A stretch of DNA of 64,000 nt from JAJNPS01 sp031378845 (GTDB lineage Bacteria; Pseudomonadota; Alphaproteobacteria; Rhodobacterales; Rhodobacteraceae): contig JANNES010000018.1 of NCBI GenBank assembly GCA_031378845.1, positions 1 to 64,000 on the forward strand, in the 5' to 3' direction. Position numbers and translations under genes: made by a program. The notes under the pieces were generated by a model, which saw only the letters and a list, made by a program, of their open reading frames with translations, had not been told where the DNA came from and searched no databases. Below, in pieces: positions 25,528 through 34,914 of this stretch. Numbering within the stretch: the first letter of the stretch is position 1; each line of letters opens with the position of its first letter.

Positions 25528-27162
25528 TCAGGCGCTGCGTGACAGGCTGTACATGTCCAGCGTGGCCACATAGATCGGGTTGTTGATCAGCCCGGCAATG
25601 TCGTTGCGGGCGACAAAGGCCGTGCGCTCTTGCTGAATCGGCAGCCATGCCGGGTCCTCGGTCGTCAGAATATCTGCCAGCCGCAGGAACTTGGCCACGT
25701 TGGCCTCGTCCATCATCTGATTGTTCAGTGCGTCAATCAGCGCGGTCGCCTCGGGGTTGGAATAGCGCCCGGAGTTGCCATCCGCTGGCGTTGAATTGCC
25801 GCTGAACAGGCCTGCGGAAAAGCTGTAAGGGTGGTTCACATTGGGCCACCACGAGAAATAGAACATATCGGGGCGTTCAGCCGCTGTGCCATCGCCAAAG
25901 AACGCGTCAAGGAAGGCGGGGAATGACATTTCCTGCAAGACCAGCGTGACGCCAACATCGGCGAGCCACGCCTGCAAAATCTGCCCCTCGATATCGCCGA
26001 ACCCTTCGTAAAAGGCCATGCGCAGTTCGGTGCCTTCGGCCAGTCCCGCCTCGGCCAGCAAAGCGCGGGCTTTGTCGGGGTCATAGGGCAACAGGCGCGA
26101 GGTTCCGTCCATGCCTTGCATCATCGAGGGGAAAACTGACGTCGGCTTGTCGGCGGTGCCGAGGGCCACTTCGGTGATATAGGCATCATGGTCAAAGGCA
26201 TGGCAGATCGCCTGGCGCGCGCGCGGGTCGGCCAGAATGCCATCGGTGGCAAAGGACACGAACTGCACCACAAAGGTGGGGCTGTCGGTCAGCGCAAAAC
26301 GGCCGTCTGCGTTCAGCGCCAACAGGTCTTCGGGTTCCATCGTCAGGGTGATGTCGGCCTGTCCGGTTTCCAGCAGTTGGCGGCGGGTGGCTGACAGCGG
26401 GATCGTCTGGGTGATGATCCGGTTGAAATGGGGCGCGTCCCAGCCGCCGCGATAGGCGTCGTTCTTGGCAAAGGTTGCGGATTGGCCGGGGTCCAGCCTC
26501 TCCAGCCGATAAGGGCCGCTGCCCACCGGGTTGGATTGCAGCCAAGCCGACCCCATGTCCTCAGGGCCGGTCGAATTGGCGTCGACTGCGGTCGGACTGG
26601 CGATCCAGAACCCATATTGCGAGGACACTTGCAGATCAAAGAAGGGGCGCGGGGTGCCAAGATCAAAGCGGATCGTCACGGGGTCAACCACCACGATCTG
26701 GCTTTCCGGATCATCAATGGCCCAGGTGTTGATCTGCCCGATGGGCAACGTCATCAGCCGCGTAACAGCGGCCTTCACCGCCCCGGCGTCGCAGGGCGTG
26801 CCATCGTGAAACAGCACCCCGGGGGCCAAGGTGAATGTCCAGCCGGACTTATCCGCGTTGCTTTGCCATGCGGTCGCGAGTGCGGGGACAACCGACAGCG
26901 TATCCGTACCGTTCAGCACAGTCAGCGTCTCGTAGACCGGGCGCAAGCCGTAGGCCCATTCGACATTGGTCGCAGGGTCCAGATTGCCGACCGTGGCATC
27001 TACCAACACGACCAGTGTTTTCGGATCGCGCGCGCCCAGATCGACCGATTGCGCCAGTGCCGTCTTGGGCCAGCTAAAGGCGGCCAAGGCCAGCGCCGAT
27101 CCGCCGGCCAGAAAGGACCGGCGGCGAAGGGTGAATTGCGGGGTGGTCACATGTGCGGCCAT
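25528..27162 (-). CDS. Dpp/Opp-type ABC transporter substrate-binding protein
   Basis: A 544-residue periplasmic family-5 binding protein. The N-terminus has a twin-arginine-like signal (RRRSFLAGGSALALAAFSW, cleavage probably after TALA). The mature part has the family block WTFTLAPGVLFHDGTPCDAG. It is divergent from the ATPase genes, and the 147-bp gap holds a perfect 10-bp inverted repeat. The neighbours (agmatine deiminases, amidohydrolase) suggest peptides or guanidino/amide compounds as substrate, which is inference. Confidence 0.88.
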   Translation of the reverse strand: MAAHVTTPQFTLRRRSFLAGGSALALAAFSWPKTALAQSVDLGARDPKTLVVLVDATVGNLDPATNVEWAYGLRPVYETLTVLNGTDTLSVVPALATAWQSNADKSGWTFTLAPGVLFHDGTPCDAGAVKAAVTRLMTLPIGQINTWAIDDPESQIVVVDPVTIRFDLGTPRPFFDLQVSSQYGFWIASPTAVDANSTGPEDMGSAWLQSNPVGSGPYRLERLDPGQSATFAKNDAYRGGWDAPHFNRIITQTIPLSATRRQLLETGQADITLTMEPEDLLALNADGRFALTDSPTFVVQFVSFATDGILADPRARQAICHAFDHDAYITEVALGTADKPTSVFPSMMQGMDGTSRLLPYDPDKARALLAEAGLAEGTELRMAFYEGFGDIEGQILQAWLADVGVTLVLQEMSFPAFLDAFFGDGTAAERPDMFYFSWWPNVNHPYSFSAGLFSGNSTPADGNSGRYSNPEATALIDALNNQMMDEANVAKFLRLADILTTEDPAWLPIQQERTAFVARNDIAGLINNPIYVATLDMYSLSRSA

Positions 27163-27240
27163 AAGGGTATCCCGATGCTGAAAGGGGTGCGGTGCGCGGC
27201 GTCAGCTTCGGCCTGTTTGACCGCTCGGTCGATACCCTTA
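27162..27240. repeat. Inverted repeat arms in the divergent transporter promoter
   Basis: TAAGGGTATC (27162-27171) and GATACCCTTA (27231-27240) are exact inverse complements 59 bp apart. One arm touches the binding-protein start codon and the other lies 70 bp before the ATPase start. This symmetry suits a regulator that binds both arms, or a mirrored promoter element; a long-stem hairpin is less likely with so large a loop. Confidence 0.5.
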
Positions 27241-27309
27241 ATGGGTGACAACATGCCGGGCCGTGTTCTTGTATGCTGGCCCCACCGCACCAGGCAGAAA
27301 AGGCCCCCG

Positions 27310-28287
27310 ATGACACTGCTCGACGTAAAAGACATGACCGTCAGCGTGCACGCGGGGGCCAGAACCGCACCGATCATTGACGGGCTGACGTTTCAGATCA
27401 AGGCCGGGCAATGCCTTGGGATCGTGGGCGAAAGCGGGTCTGGCAAAAGTTCGGTGGCGTTGGCGGTGATGGGGCTCTTGAACAATGACGCCTTGCGGAT
27501 CGGGGGCACGATTGAACTGGATGGGACTGATCTTGTTACCTTGCCGTCCGCCCAACTGCGCGCCCGGCAGGGCAGCGACATTGCGATGATTTTCCAAGAC
27601 CCCGCCAGCAGCCTGAACCCGGTGCAGCGGATCGGGGCGCAGATCATCGAAAGCCTCCGGGCGCATCGACGCATCAGCCGCAGCGACGCCACAAGGCTTG
27701 CGGTCGAGGCTTTGGGTCGCGTTGGCATGCCAGACCCTGCAGGCATGATGCGCCGCTATGCGCATCAGCTCAGCGGGGGGCAGCGCCAGCGGGTCATGAT
27801 CGCCATGGCCGTGATCCTGAAGCCCCGGCTGTTGGTTGCGGACGAGCCGACGACGGCCCTTGATCTGACCATTCAGGCGCAGATTCTGGCGCTGTTGAAG
27901 CAACTGGTGCGCGACACCGGTATGGCACTGATGCTGATCACCCATGATCTGGGCGTTGTGGCCGAAATGGCAGATGATCTGATCGTGCTTTATGCGGGGC
28001 GGGCTGTGGAAGCCGGCCCGACGGCCCAAGTGCTGGATCATCCGCGCCACCCCTACACGATTGGTCTGTTGGCCGCCCATCCGGTGCTGGAGACCCGGCA
28101 GGACCGCCTCACGCCCATACCGGGCACGCCGCCCCGGTTGTGGCATCGGCCCATGGGCTGCGCGTTTCATCCGCGCTGTAAATGGGCGCAAGATGCCTGC
28201 CGTGCTGGCGTCCCGGCTGCGCAGCTGGTGCGCGGCACCCAGACGGCGGCCTGTTTGCGGCTCGATGCCATGCAGGTGTCCGCATGA
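27310..28287 (+). CDS. ABC transporter ATP-binding protein, DppD/OppD type
   Basis: A 325-residue ATPase starting at ATG 27310. A much longer open frame upstream is only antisense to the binding-protein gene. Walker A is GESGSGKSS, the Q-loop is IFQDPASSLNP, the signature is LSGGQRQRVMIAMA, Walker B is LLVADEPTTALD and the H-loop is LITHDLGV. The C-terminal oligopeptide extension has GCAFHPRCKWAQDAC. It overlaps the second ATPase by 4 nt. These ATPases power the permeases encoded on the opposite strand. Confidence 0.9.
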   Translation: MTLLDVKDMTVSVHAGARTAPIIDGLTFQIKAGQCLGIVGESGSGKSSVALAVMGLLNNDALRIGGTIELDGTDLVTLPSAQLRARQGSDIAMIFQDPASSLNPVQRIGAQIIESLRAHRRISRSDATRLAVEALGRVGMPDPAGMMRRYAHQLSGGQRQRVMIAMAVILKPRLLVADEPTTALDLTIQAQILALLKQLVRDTGMALMLITHDLGVVAEMADDLIVLYAGRAVEAGPTAQVLDHPRHPYTIGLLAAHPVLETRQDRLTPIPGTPPRLWHRPMGCAFHPRCKWAQDACRAGVPAAQLVRGTQTAACLRLDAMQVSA

Positions 28288-29309
28288 CCACGCCGCTTTT
28301 GGAATTGCGGGATCTGTCGGTGACATATCCGGGCACCGCTGCGCATGGTTTGTTCGAAAAGCCGCCCGTCTTCAAAGCACTGGATGGCATCAACCTCACC
28401 GTCATGGCGCGCGAAGCCTTGGGCCTGATCGGCGAATCCGGGTCGGGCAAGACCACGCTTGGGCGCGCCATCATGGGATTGGTGCCTGCATCGACCGGGC
28501 AAATGACCTTGAATGGCCAGCCGATTACCGCGGTGCACGGTGCCGCAAGGCTGCCGTTTGCCCGCGCCGTGCAATTGGTGTTTCAAGTCCCCTATGCGTC
28601 CTTGCATCCGCGTCAGACGATTGGCCAAACCCTGATGGAGCCGTTGAAGATCCACGGCTCGATCCCCCCCGCTGATATGCCTGCGCGGGTCAATGCGCTG
28701 TTGGAACGCGTCGGGCTGACGCCCAACTTTGCCCGCCGCTATCCGCAGCATTTCAGCGGCGGGCAGCGCCAGCGCATTGCCATCGCGCGGGCCATCGCAA
28801 ACGACCCCGCCTTGCTGATTGCGGACGAGCCCGTGTCGGCGCTGGATGTGTCGGTGCAGGCGCAGATATTGAACCTGCTGGCCGATCTGCGCCGCGATCA
28901 GGGGCTGGCGATGCTGTTCATCAGCCATGATCTGTCGGTGGTGCATCACTTGTGTGACCGCATCGCCGTGATGTATCTGGGGCGGATTGTCGAGATTGCG
29001 CCCACCGGTGCAATGGTCAGCCGCCCCGCCCATCCCTATACCGCCGCATTGATGTCGGCAGCCCGGCGCCTGCATGCCAAACCCGGCGCGCCGGTGCCGG
29101 TTATCCTGTCAGGCGACGTGCCATCACACGCGGCAATCCCACCCGGTTGCGCGTTTCACACGCGGTGCTGGCTGTATCAGAAAAAGGGCCGCCCGGCCCG
29201 CTGCCACAGTGAAAAGCCCGCCCTATCCGTGTTGCCAGACGGCCGCCAATCCGCCTGTTTCTTTCCAGGCGAGGCCCAGACACCGGCGCTGCCGATGGCA
29301 TCCGTCTAA
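28284..29309 (+). CDS. ABC transporter ATP-binding protein, DppF/OppF type
   Basis: A 341-residue ATPase from ATG 28284, which overlaps the previous stop. Walker A is GESGSGKTT, the signature is FSGGQRQRIAIARA, Walker B is LLIADEPVSALD and the H-loop is FISHDLSVV. The Q-loop region reads VFQVPYASLHP, with Val in place of the nearly invariant Asp of FQDP; the other motifs are normal, so activity is still expected. The C-terminal cysteine-bearing extension is present (GCAFHTRCWLY). The gene ends 3 bp before an exported amidohydrolase gene, so they are co-transcribed. Confidence 0.9.
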   Translation: MTTPLLELRDLSVTYPGTAAHGLFEKPPVFKALDGINLTVMAREALGLIGESGSGKTTLGRAIMGLVPASTGQMTLNGQPITAVHGAARLPFARAVQLVFQVPYASLHPRQTIGQTLMEPLKIHGSIPPADMPARVNALLERVGLTPNFARRYPQHFSGGQRQRIAIARAIANDPALLIADEPVSALDVSVQAQILNLLADLRRDQGLAMLFISHDLSVVHHLCDRIAVMYLGRIVEIAPTGAMVSRPAHPYTAALMSAARRLHAKPGAPVPVILSGDVPSHAAIPPGCAFHTRCWLYQKKGRPARCHSEKPALSVLPDGRQSACFFPGEAQTPALPMASV

Positions 29310-29312
29310 GGA

Positions 29313-30992
29313 ATGCTGATGATGAAAGATACCCTGTCTGCCCTGTTGGTGGCGGCCGTGATCCCATCTGCATCCATGGCCCAGAACCTGGTGCTGACCA
29401 ATGCGGCCGTACATACCGTTGTTCCCGGTCAGACCGTCGCCGAGGCGCTGGCGATTGACGACGGCGGGATCATCATCGCGGTCGGCACCGAGGCTGAGGT
29501 GCGGGCGATTGCGGGCAAGAATGCCAAGATGATCGACCTTGACGGCATGATGGTTCTGCCCGGCTTTCAGGATGCGCATATGCACCTGATCGAAGCCGGC
29601 ATGAACCAGACCCTGTGCGCGTTTGAACCCTTTGATGATCTTGAGGCCACCTTGGCCACGGTTGGGGACTGTCTGGAATCCAGCGAAACCGACTGGGTTC
29701 TGGGGTCCGGCGTCAGCATGGTCAATCTGCTCGATCAAACTGACGACCCGATCGGTTTGCTGGATGAAATCGCGCCCGACCGGCCTGTGTTGATCCTGGA
29801 CGATATTGGCCACGGGGCATGGGCCAATTCAGTTGCAATGCTGGCGGCTGGCTATGATACGCTGGAAGGCAATCCGCCCGGCGGGATTATCTTGCGCAAC
29901 GCGGACGGGCGGCCCAATGGCGTGGTGCTGGAAAACGCCCAGCAAAAGCTGCGCAATCTGGCCTTTCCGGATACGCCTGAAAATCTGCAATTCGCCTACG
30001 CAGGCTTGCTGCCGACGTTGGAGTTGGTGGCCCAGAACGGCATCACCTCAGTCAGCGATGCGGGCGGGTATTGGCCCCAAGGGCATTACAAGGTATGGCA
30101 GATGGCGGTGGATCGCGACACGCTGACGGTGCGGGCGTCAAACGCGCTCTATGTCTATCCCGATCTGCCGTTTGACGCGCAGATCGCGGCGTTGACGGCG
30201 ATTTATTCCAATGATCCGGCCAGTTTGCTACGCATTAATCAGGCAAAACTTTATGTCGACGGGATTCTGGAACAGCGCACCGGCGCGGTGCGGGAGCCGT
30301 ATTTGCCCGGCGAAGGGATCGACCATGGCTTTGCCTCTGGCTTTGAGTATTTCGGCGTCGAAGTGCTGAACCGCTACTCCAGAGCCCTGTCGGAAATTGG
30401 CTTCCAACTGCACTATCACGTCACTGGTGACCGTGGCGCGCGGATGGCGCTGGATGCGATTGCCCAATCTGACCCAGCCCCCGGCCCGCATCGGCTGACC
30501 CATCTGTATCTCGTGGACCCCACCGACTACCCCCGGTTTCAGGAATTGGGCGTGGTGGCCGATTTCCAACTGGCCCCCAGCGCACTTGACCCCGAATACA
30601 CCGATTTCATCCGGGGCTTTATCGGCGACCGGGCCGACCATTTGATGCCTGCAGGCACGCTTCAGGCGATGGGGGCCAATGTGGTGATGAGCAGTGATTT
30701 CGACGCTGATGAACTGTCACCGCTGGTCAAGATCCAGACGGCGCTGGAGCGGGGGCCGGACGGTGCCTCCGACGTGCAGACGGCGATAGAATGGATGACC
30801 ATCAACCCCGCCCGGCTGTTGCATCAAGAGGATACGACCGGCACGATAGAAGTTGGCAAGTTTGCTGATCTGGTGGTGATTGATCAGGACATCACCAAGA
30901 TTGCACCTGACAAGATCGCACAAGCCAAGGTGATCGCAACACTTCTGCAAGGTGAGGCGGTGTTTGACCCAGAGGGGATGTTTGGCCGGTAA
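29313..30992 (+). CDS. Exported amidohydrolase-family protein (YtcJ-like)
   Basis: A 559-residue amidohydrolase of the Amidohydro_3 group. The N-terminus MMKDTLSALLVAAVIPSASM ends with a signal peptidase-like AMA|QN site, so it probably acts in the periplasm. Metal-site motifs: LPGFQDAHMHL near residue 85, YHVTGDRGARMAL, LTHLYLV and the Asp in VMSSDFDADEL. The C-terminal TGTIEVGKFADLVVID is diagnostic. Family members hydrolyse amide or formamide bonds. Being the last gene of the ATPase operon, it may release or trim the ligand that the importer takes up. Confidence 0.85.
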   Translation: MLMMKDTLSALLVAAVIPSASMAQNLVLTNAAVHTVVPGQTVAEALAIDDGGIIIAVGTEAEVRAIAGKNAKMIDLDGMMVLPGFQDAHMHLIEAGMNQTLCAFEPFDDLEATLATVGDCLESSETDWVLGSGVSMVNLLDQTDDPIGLLDEIAPDRPVLILDDIGHGAWANSVAMLAAGYDTLEGNPPGGIILRNADGRPNGVVLENAQQKLRNLAFPDTPENLQFAYAGLLPTLELVAQNGITSVSDAGGYWPQGHYKVWQMAVDRDTLTVRASNALYVYPDLPFDAQIAALTAIYSNDPASLLRINQAKLYVDGILEQRTGAVREPYLPGEGIDHGFASGFEYFGVEVLNRYSRALSEIGFQLHYHVTGDRGARMALDAIAQSDPAPGPHRLTHLYLVDPTDYPRFQELGVVADFQLAPSALDPEYTDFIRGFIGDRADHLMPAGTLQAMGANVVMSSDFDADELSPLVKIQTALERGPDGASDVQTAIEWMTINPARLLHQEDTTGTIEVGKFADLVVIDQDITKIAPDKIAQAKVIATLLQGEAVFDPEGMFGR

Positions 30993-31043
30993 AAGGCAAG
31001 GCAAAGACCAGAAAACCAGCCATTCATGCAGCCTCGTGGAAGT

Positions 31044-31859
31044 CTAGTTCAACAGCCCGACCTGCTGCTTGCCCACCCCTTCCCCCATGGGCACCCAATC
31101 CTGCGTCCCCAGAAACCGCGAGAACAGCTCGCCTTGCGAACATATCCCCAGTTTCGAATAGATCCGCTTGCGATGCACCTTGACCGTCTCGGGGCTGTTG
31201 CCCATCAGCCGGGCCATGCTTTTGGTCGAATGCCCCTTGAGCATCAGGCGGACCACTTCGGCTTCGCGCGCGCTGAGTTTGGGCATGTCGAGGCGGTCGA
31301 ATTGCGGGCCGTCGCCGGGGGTGTGGGCACTGCCCGCAAGGTCGGGCCAGTGTCTGGTGCACAATGCAGCAATCACCGGAAGCAGCGTTTTCAGACGGTC
31401 GCAGGCTTCGGGTGCGCGGGGGCGGCGGAAGGCGCGTTGACCAACTGACAGCACGATGCTGGTGCCTTGGCCTGCATCCACAAAGATCGTCACCTCGTCG
31501 CGCAGGCCGGTGTCGGAATAATACATCCGGTAATATTCGGAGCTGCGAAAATCATCGGGCGCGCAGGCGTCAAGGCTGACGACCGACGTGCCGACATCCG
31601 CTCTGAACAGCCCATAGAACGGGTCGAGCAAATAGGCGTAGCTGAGATACGGGCCGATCGTGCGCCGCGTCGCCTCATTGTCCAGATTGGAATAAAGCTG
31701 CCGGGGTGCGTGGTCTTGGGTGAACACCGACACAAACAGGCTGTCAAAGGTGAAGGCCGTTTGCAGCAGGGCGGTCAGGCTTTCGGGGAATTCGCCGCCG
31801 CCTACAGTCGCCACGGCGCGGGCAATGCGGCTCATTAGAGCGGTCGGGTCATGCTCCAT
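31044..31859 (-). CDS. LuxR-family transcriptional regulator
   Basis: A 271-residue regulator. The C-terminal LuxR-type helix-turn-helix is LSAREAEVVRLMLKGHSTKS, followed by MARLMGNSPETVKVHRKRIY (about residues 207-262). The N-terminal 190 residues carry no receiver phosphoacceptor pattern and no clear autoinducer-binding signature, so a ligand sensor of unknown specificity is likely. It starts 3 bp after the agmatine deiminase stop and is the last gene of that minus-strand operon, so it probably responds to a polyamine or guanidino compound; this is inference from position. Confidence 0.83.
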   Translation of the reverse strand: MEHDPTALMSRIARAVATVGGGEFPESLTALLQTAFTFDSLFVSVFTQDHAPRQLYSNLDNEATRRTIGPYLSYAYLLDPFYGLFRADVGTSVVSLDACAPDDFRSSEYYRMYYSDTGLRDEVTIFVDAGQGTSIVLSVGQRAFRRPRAPEACDRLKTLLPVIAALCTRHWPDLAGSAHTPGDGPQFDRLDMPKLSAREAEVVRLMLKGHSTKSMARLMGNSPETVKVHRKRIYSKLGICSQGELFSRFLGTQDWVPMGEGVGKQQVGLLN

Positions 31860-31862
31860 GTC

Positions 31863-32888
31863 TCAAACGGGCTCCTGTTGGGTGATGCAGTGAATGCCGC
31901 CGCCGTTCCAGCAGATGTCGCGGATATCAACCTGCGCGATCTGGCGGTCTGGAAACGCGCGGGCGAACACGTCGCGGGCGGGGGCATCGGTGGGGGTGTC
32001 GAACGACGGGATGACCACGCCGCCGTTGGCGATATAGGCGTTGACGTAGGACAGGCAGGTGGCGTCGGTCTCGGGCGGAACAAGGTAGGCTTCCTCGACC
32101 AAGGCAATTTCAAACGGTTTGCCGCGCGCATCGACGGCGCGGCGCAGCACCGCCAGATTATCGGCGCAGACCTTGTGGCGGGGGTTGGCGGGGTCGGGGT
32201 TCACCTCGAACACCACTTTGCCGGGGGCGGCAAACAGCATCAGCCCGTCGATATGGCCATCGGTGATCCATTCACCCTCATCGCCCGGCAGCCACACCAC
32301 GTGGCGCACACCAAGGGCGTGGAACAATTCGCGTTCAACTTCGGCGCGGGTCAGGCCGGGGTTGCGGTTGGGGTTCAACAGGCAGGTCTCAGTGGTGATC
32401 GCGGTGCCGATGCCATCCACCAGAATACCGCCACCTTCGGCGCAAAGCGGTGAGGAATAGGTTTGCAGGCCAAGTGACGCGGGCAGAGCCTTGCCGATGG
32501 TCGCATCGGCACCGGGATAGGGGAACTTGGCCCCCCAGTTGTTAAAGATGAAATGCGCGGCCTCGGTCTGACCACTGGCGGATTTGAGGAACGCAGGGCC
32601 GGTATCGCGGAACCATGCGTCGGCCTGTGGCAGGGCGAGAATACCGATGTGATCGGGCATCACCCGGCGGGCAGCTTTGTCCTGTGACGGGTCCACCACA
32701 AACGTCACGGGCTCGAACGCCCGGATCGCCTGTGCGACGCGGATCGCACAGGCCTGCACGCCGGCCAGACGCTTGCCCCAGACCTCTTTGTGACCGTCAT
32801 AGGGCCAGGCCATCCAGCACCCGGCATGGGATGCAAATTCGGCAGGCATCTTCAGGCCGCGCTCGCCGGGTGACTGGTGCGCGGTCAT
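31863..32888 (-). CDS. aguA: Agmatine deiminase family protein
   Basis: A 341-residue guanidino-modifying enzyme. Motifs in order: WFRDTGPAFL (substrate Asp), the EGGGILVDG block with TTETCLLNPNRNP, the catalytic His/Asp in ITDGHIDGL and the nucleophilic Cys near the C-terminus in CWNGGGIHCITQQ. Agmatine deiminase converts agmatine to N-carbamoylputrescine and ammonia. It overlaps a paralogue by 4 nt upstream and precedes a LuxR gene. The step after it, N-carbamoylputrescine amidase, is encoded at 35599-36489. Confidence 0.88.
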   Translation of the reverse strand: MTAHQSPGERGLKMPAEFASHAGCWMAWPYDGHKEVWGKRLAGVQACAIRVAQAIRAFEPVTFVVDPSQDKAARRVMPDHIGILALPQADAWFRDTGPAFLKSASGQTEAAHFIFNNWGAKFPYPGADATIGKALPASLGLQTYSSPLCAEGGGILVDGIGTAITTETCLLNPNRNPGLTRAEVERELFHALGVRHVVWLPGDEGEWITDGHIDGLMLFAAPGKVVFEVNPDPANPRHKVCADNLAVLRRAVDARGKPFEIALVEEAYLVPPETDATCLSYVNAYIANGGVVIPSFDTPTDAPARDVFARAFPDRQIAQVDIRDICWNGGGIHCITQQEPV

Positions 32889-33898
32889 GCCGGTTCCTGC
32901 TGCGTGATGCAGTGAATGCCGCCGCCGCCGATGGCGATATTGTCGATCCGCACTTCGCGGATGCGACGGTCGGGGAAAAGGGATCGGAAAATCTGGCGCA
33001 CCACGGTGTCGGACGCCACGCCGTAGCAGGGCATCACCACGCCGCCGTTGACCAGATAGGAATTGATGTAGGACCGGCAGAATTTCGGATGGGTCGATGG
33101 GGCAGCAATCGCCTCGGGCATCGTCACGATGCGGATGCGACGACCGCGTGCATCGGTCTGGCCCTCCATCGCGTCGATATTGGCCTGCAGATAGCGGTTC
33201 CAGTCGGTTTTTGCGTCAGACGGGCTTTCCATCAGGACCACGCCGGGGGCGACGAATATGGCGATGCCATCGGTATGGCCATCGGTTTCATCCTCGAGCG
33301 GATTGCCCGGCAGCCAGATCAGCTTTTCGCCGCCCAGCATCTCCATCAATTCGGTTTCGATGGCGGCCTTGGTCCAGTCCGGGTTGCGGTTCAGGTTGGG
33401 AAAGCAGGTGTCGGTGGTGAGGATGGTGCCTTCGCCGTCAACCGAGACGCCGCCGCCTTCGGCAATAAGGACCGAGGTGAAGTGTTTGACCCCGGCACTT
33501 GCGGCAACGAGGGCGCCAAAGGCGGCATCGCTGTTATGGGGCTGATACTTGTTGCCCCATGCGTTGAAGGTGAATGTTGTAGCCGACCGGCTGCCATCGG
33601 GATGGGTGATAAAGATCGGGCCGGCATCGCGTGCCCAGCTATCGTCAATCGGGGCCTCGATAATGTCGATATCGGCGTCCAGCATCGCGCGTGCCTCGGC
33701 GGCGTCTTGTGGCCGCACCGCCATGGTGACGGGTTCAAATTCGCGGATCGCGTGGGCGACGGCGGCAAAATCGCGCTTGGTCGCCGCGATGTCGTCCCAG
33801 ACTTGGGTGCGGGTCGGCCACATCATCCAGGTGCGTTTATGCAGCGCCCATTCGGCGGGCATTGCGTATCCGGCCTGGCGGGGGGTTTGGTTCAGCAT
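32885..33898 (-). CDS. Agmatine deiminase family protein, second paralogue
   Basis: A 337-residue paralogue of the overlapping downstream gene, clearly diverged (for example WARDAGPIFI, ETDGHTDGIAIF, GGGGIHCITQQ). All catalytic residues of the family (Asp, His/Asp, Cys) are present, so it should be active, perhaps on a longer or modified guanidino compound. It is the first gene of the minus-strand operon, divergent from the LysR gene with a 134-bp control region. The N-terminus MLNQTPRQAGYAMPAEWALH fits the family start. Confidence 0.87.
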   Translation of the reverse strand: MLNQTPRQAGYAMPAEWALHKRTWMMWPTRTQVWDDIAATKRDFAAVAHAIREFEPVTMAVRPQDAAEARAMLDADIDIIEAPIDDSWARDAGPIFITHPDGSRSATTFTFNAWGNKYQPHNSDAAFGALVAASAGVKHFTSVLIAEGGGVSVDGEGTILTTDTCFPNLNRNPDWTKAAIETELMEMLGGEKLIWLPGNPLEDETDGHTDGIAIFVAPGVVLMESPSDAKTDWNRYLQANIDAMEGQTDARGRRIRIVTMPEAIAAPSTHPKFCRSYINSYLVNGGVVMPCYGVASDTVVRQIFRSLFPDRRIREVRIDNIAIGGGGIHCITQQEPA

Positions 33899-34032
33899 CA
33901 GGCAGCCTTACATCAAAATGCTTCATTTATATGCAAGTCGGAACGTGGTGCCGCCTTGCGTTGACCCTTTGTAATACGCGGTTGCTGTGCTACTCAAACG
34001 CGGAATTGTCCGATGACGCATGAAGGTTTCTC

Positions 34033-34914
34033 ATGTCTGCGCTGTATCGCAATCTGCCGATGGGCGCCCTGATCGGGTTCGAGGCGGCGGCCCGGCTGGA
34101 AAGTTTCTCGCTGGCCGCAGCTGAACTGAACATGACCCAATCGGCCGTCAGCCATCAGATCAAGGCGCTGGAAACGCAGTTGGGCCAGCCGCTGTTCCGC
34201 CGGATCAATCGCGGTGTCGCGCTGACCGATGCGGGCCGCGATCTGCGCGCCACGGCGGCGGCAACGCTGGAAACCCTGCGGTTGGGAGTGCGGCGGCTGG
34301 ACTTCTACACCAAGCCGGGGTCGGTGGTCCTGATGATGCCGCAAGGGTTCTGTGCGGGCTGGTACATGCCACGCCTCGGCGCGCTGATGCGCGATCTGCC
34401 GGGGATAGAGCCGTGGGTTGTGACGACGGACGCCGAGCCCGATTTCACCCATTCCGAGGTGGATTTTGCCGTGCGGCGTGGGCGCGGCAGTTGGGATGGG
34501 CTGGTGGCGGTCAAGCTGTTCGACGACGCGGTGCAGCCGATGTGCGCACCGATTTTGCGGGCAAGGATGCCACAAGACATTGCGCCGCGCGATGTGCAGG
34601 ATGTGCCGCTGCTGCACAACGAAGAGGACGAAGACTGGCAACGCTGGTTTGCCGAGAACGGCATCGCGCGGCCCGGTTTCGTCAAAGGGCTGAACTTTTC
34701 CGACCCCGGAATGGCGCTGGACGCCGCCGCGCGGGGGCACGGAATATGTCTGGGCAGCCAGCGACTGGCCGCCGAAAGCCTCGCCAGTGGCGCGTTGGTG
34801 GCGTTCGGTACGGCAATCCCGGCGACCCGTGCAACCTACCTTCTGGCCCATCCGCGCAACCTTACCCGTCCCGGTGTATCGGAATTATGGGAGTGGTTCT
34901 TGGCGCAGGTTTAG
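34033..34914 (+). CDS. LysR-family transcriptional regulator
   Basis: A 293-residue LysR regulator close to the GcvA type. The helix-turn-helix is FEAAARLESFSLAAAELNMT, followed by QSAVSHQIKALETQLGQPLF. The effector domain has the GcvA-like segment FTHSEVDFAVRRGRGSWDGL. Divergent from the agmatine deiminase operon, it is the obvious candidate activator of that operon. Confidence 0.88.
   Translation: MSALYRNLPMGALIGFEAAARLESFSLAAAELNMTQSAVSHQIKALETQLGQPLFRRINRGVALTDAGRDLRATAAATLETLRLGVRRLDFYTKPGSVVLMMPQGFCAGWYMPRLGALMRDLPGIEPWVVTTDAEPDFTHSEVDFAVRRGRGSWDGLVAVKLFDDAVQPMCAPILRARMPQDIAPRDVQDVPLLHNEEDEDWQRWFAENGIARPGFVKGLNFSDPGMALDAAARGHGICLGSQRLAAESLASGALVAFGTAIPATRATYLLAHPRNLTRPGVSELWEWFLAQV

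Noticed and set aside
26428..27309. Long in-frame extension upstream of the OppD-type ATPase (total 619 codons)
   Set aside because: It is antisense to the substrate-binding protein gene and has no family match; the ATPase starts at 27310 with normal motifs.
32615..33964. 449-codon open frame on the plus strand
   Set aside because: Antisense shadow of the two agmatine deiminase genes; no ribosome binding site or domain.
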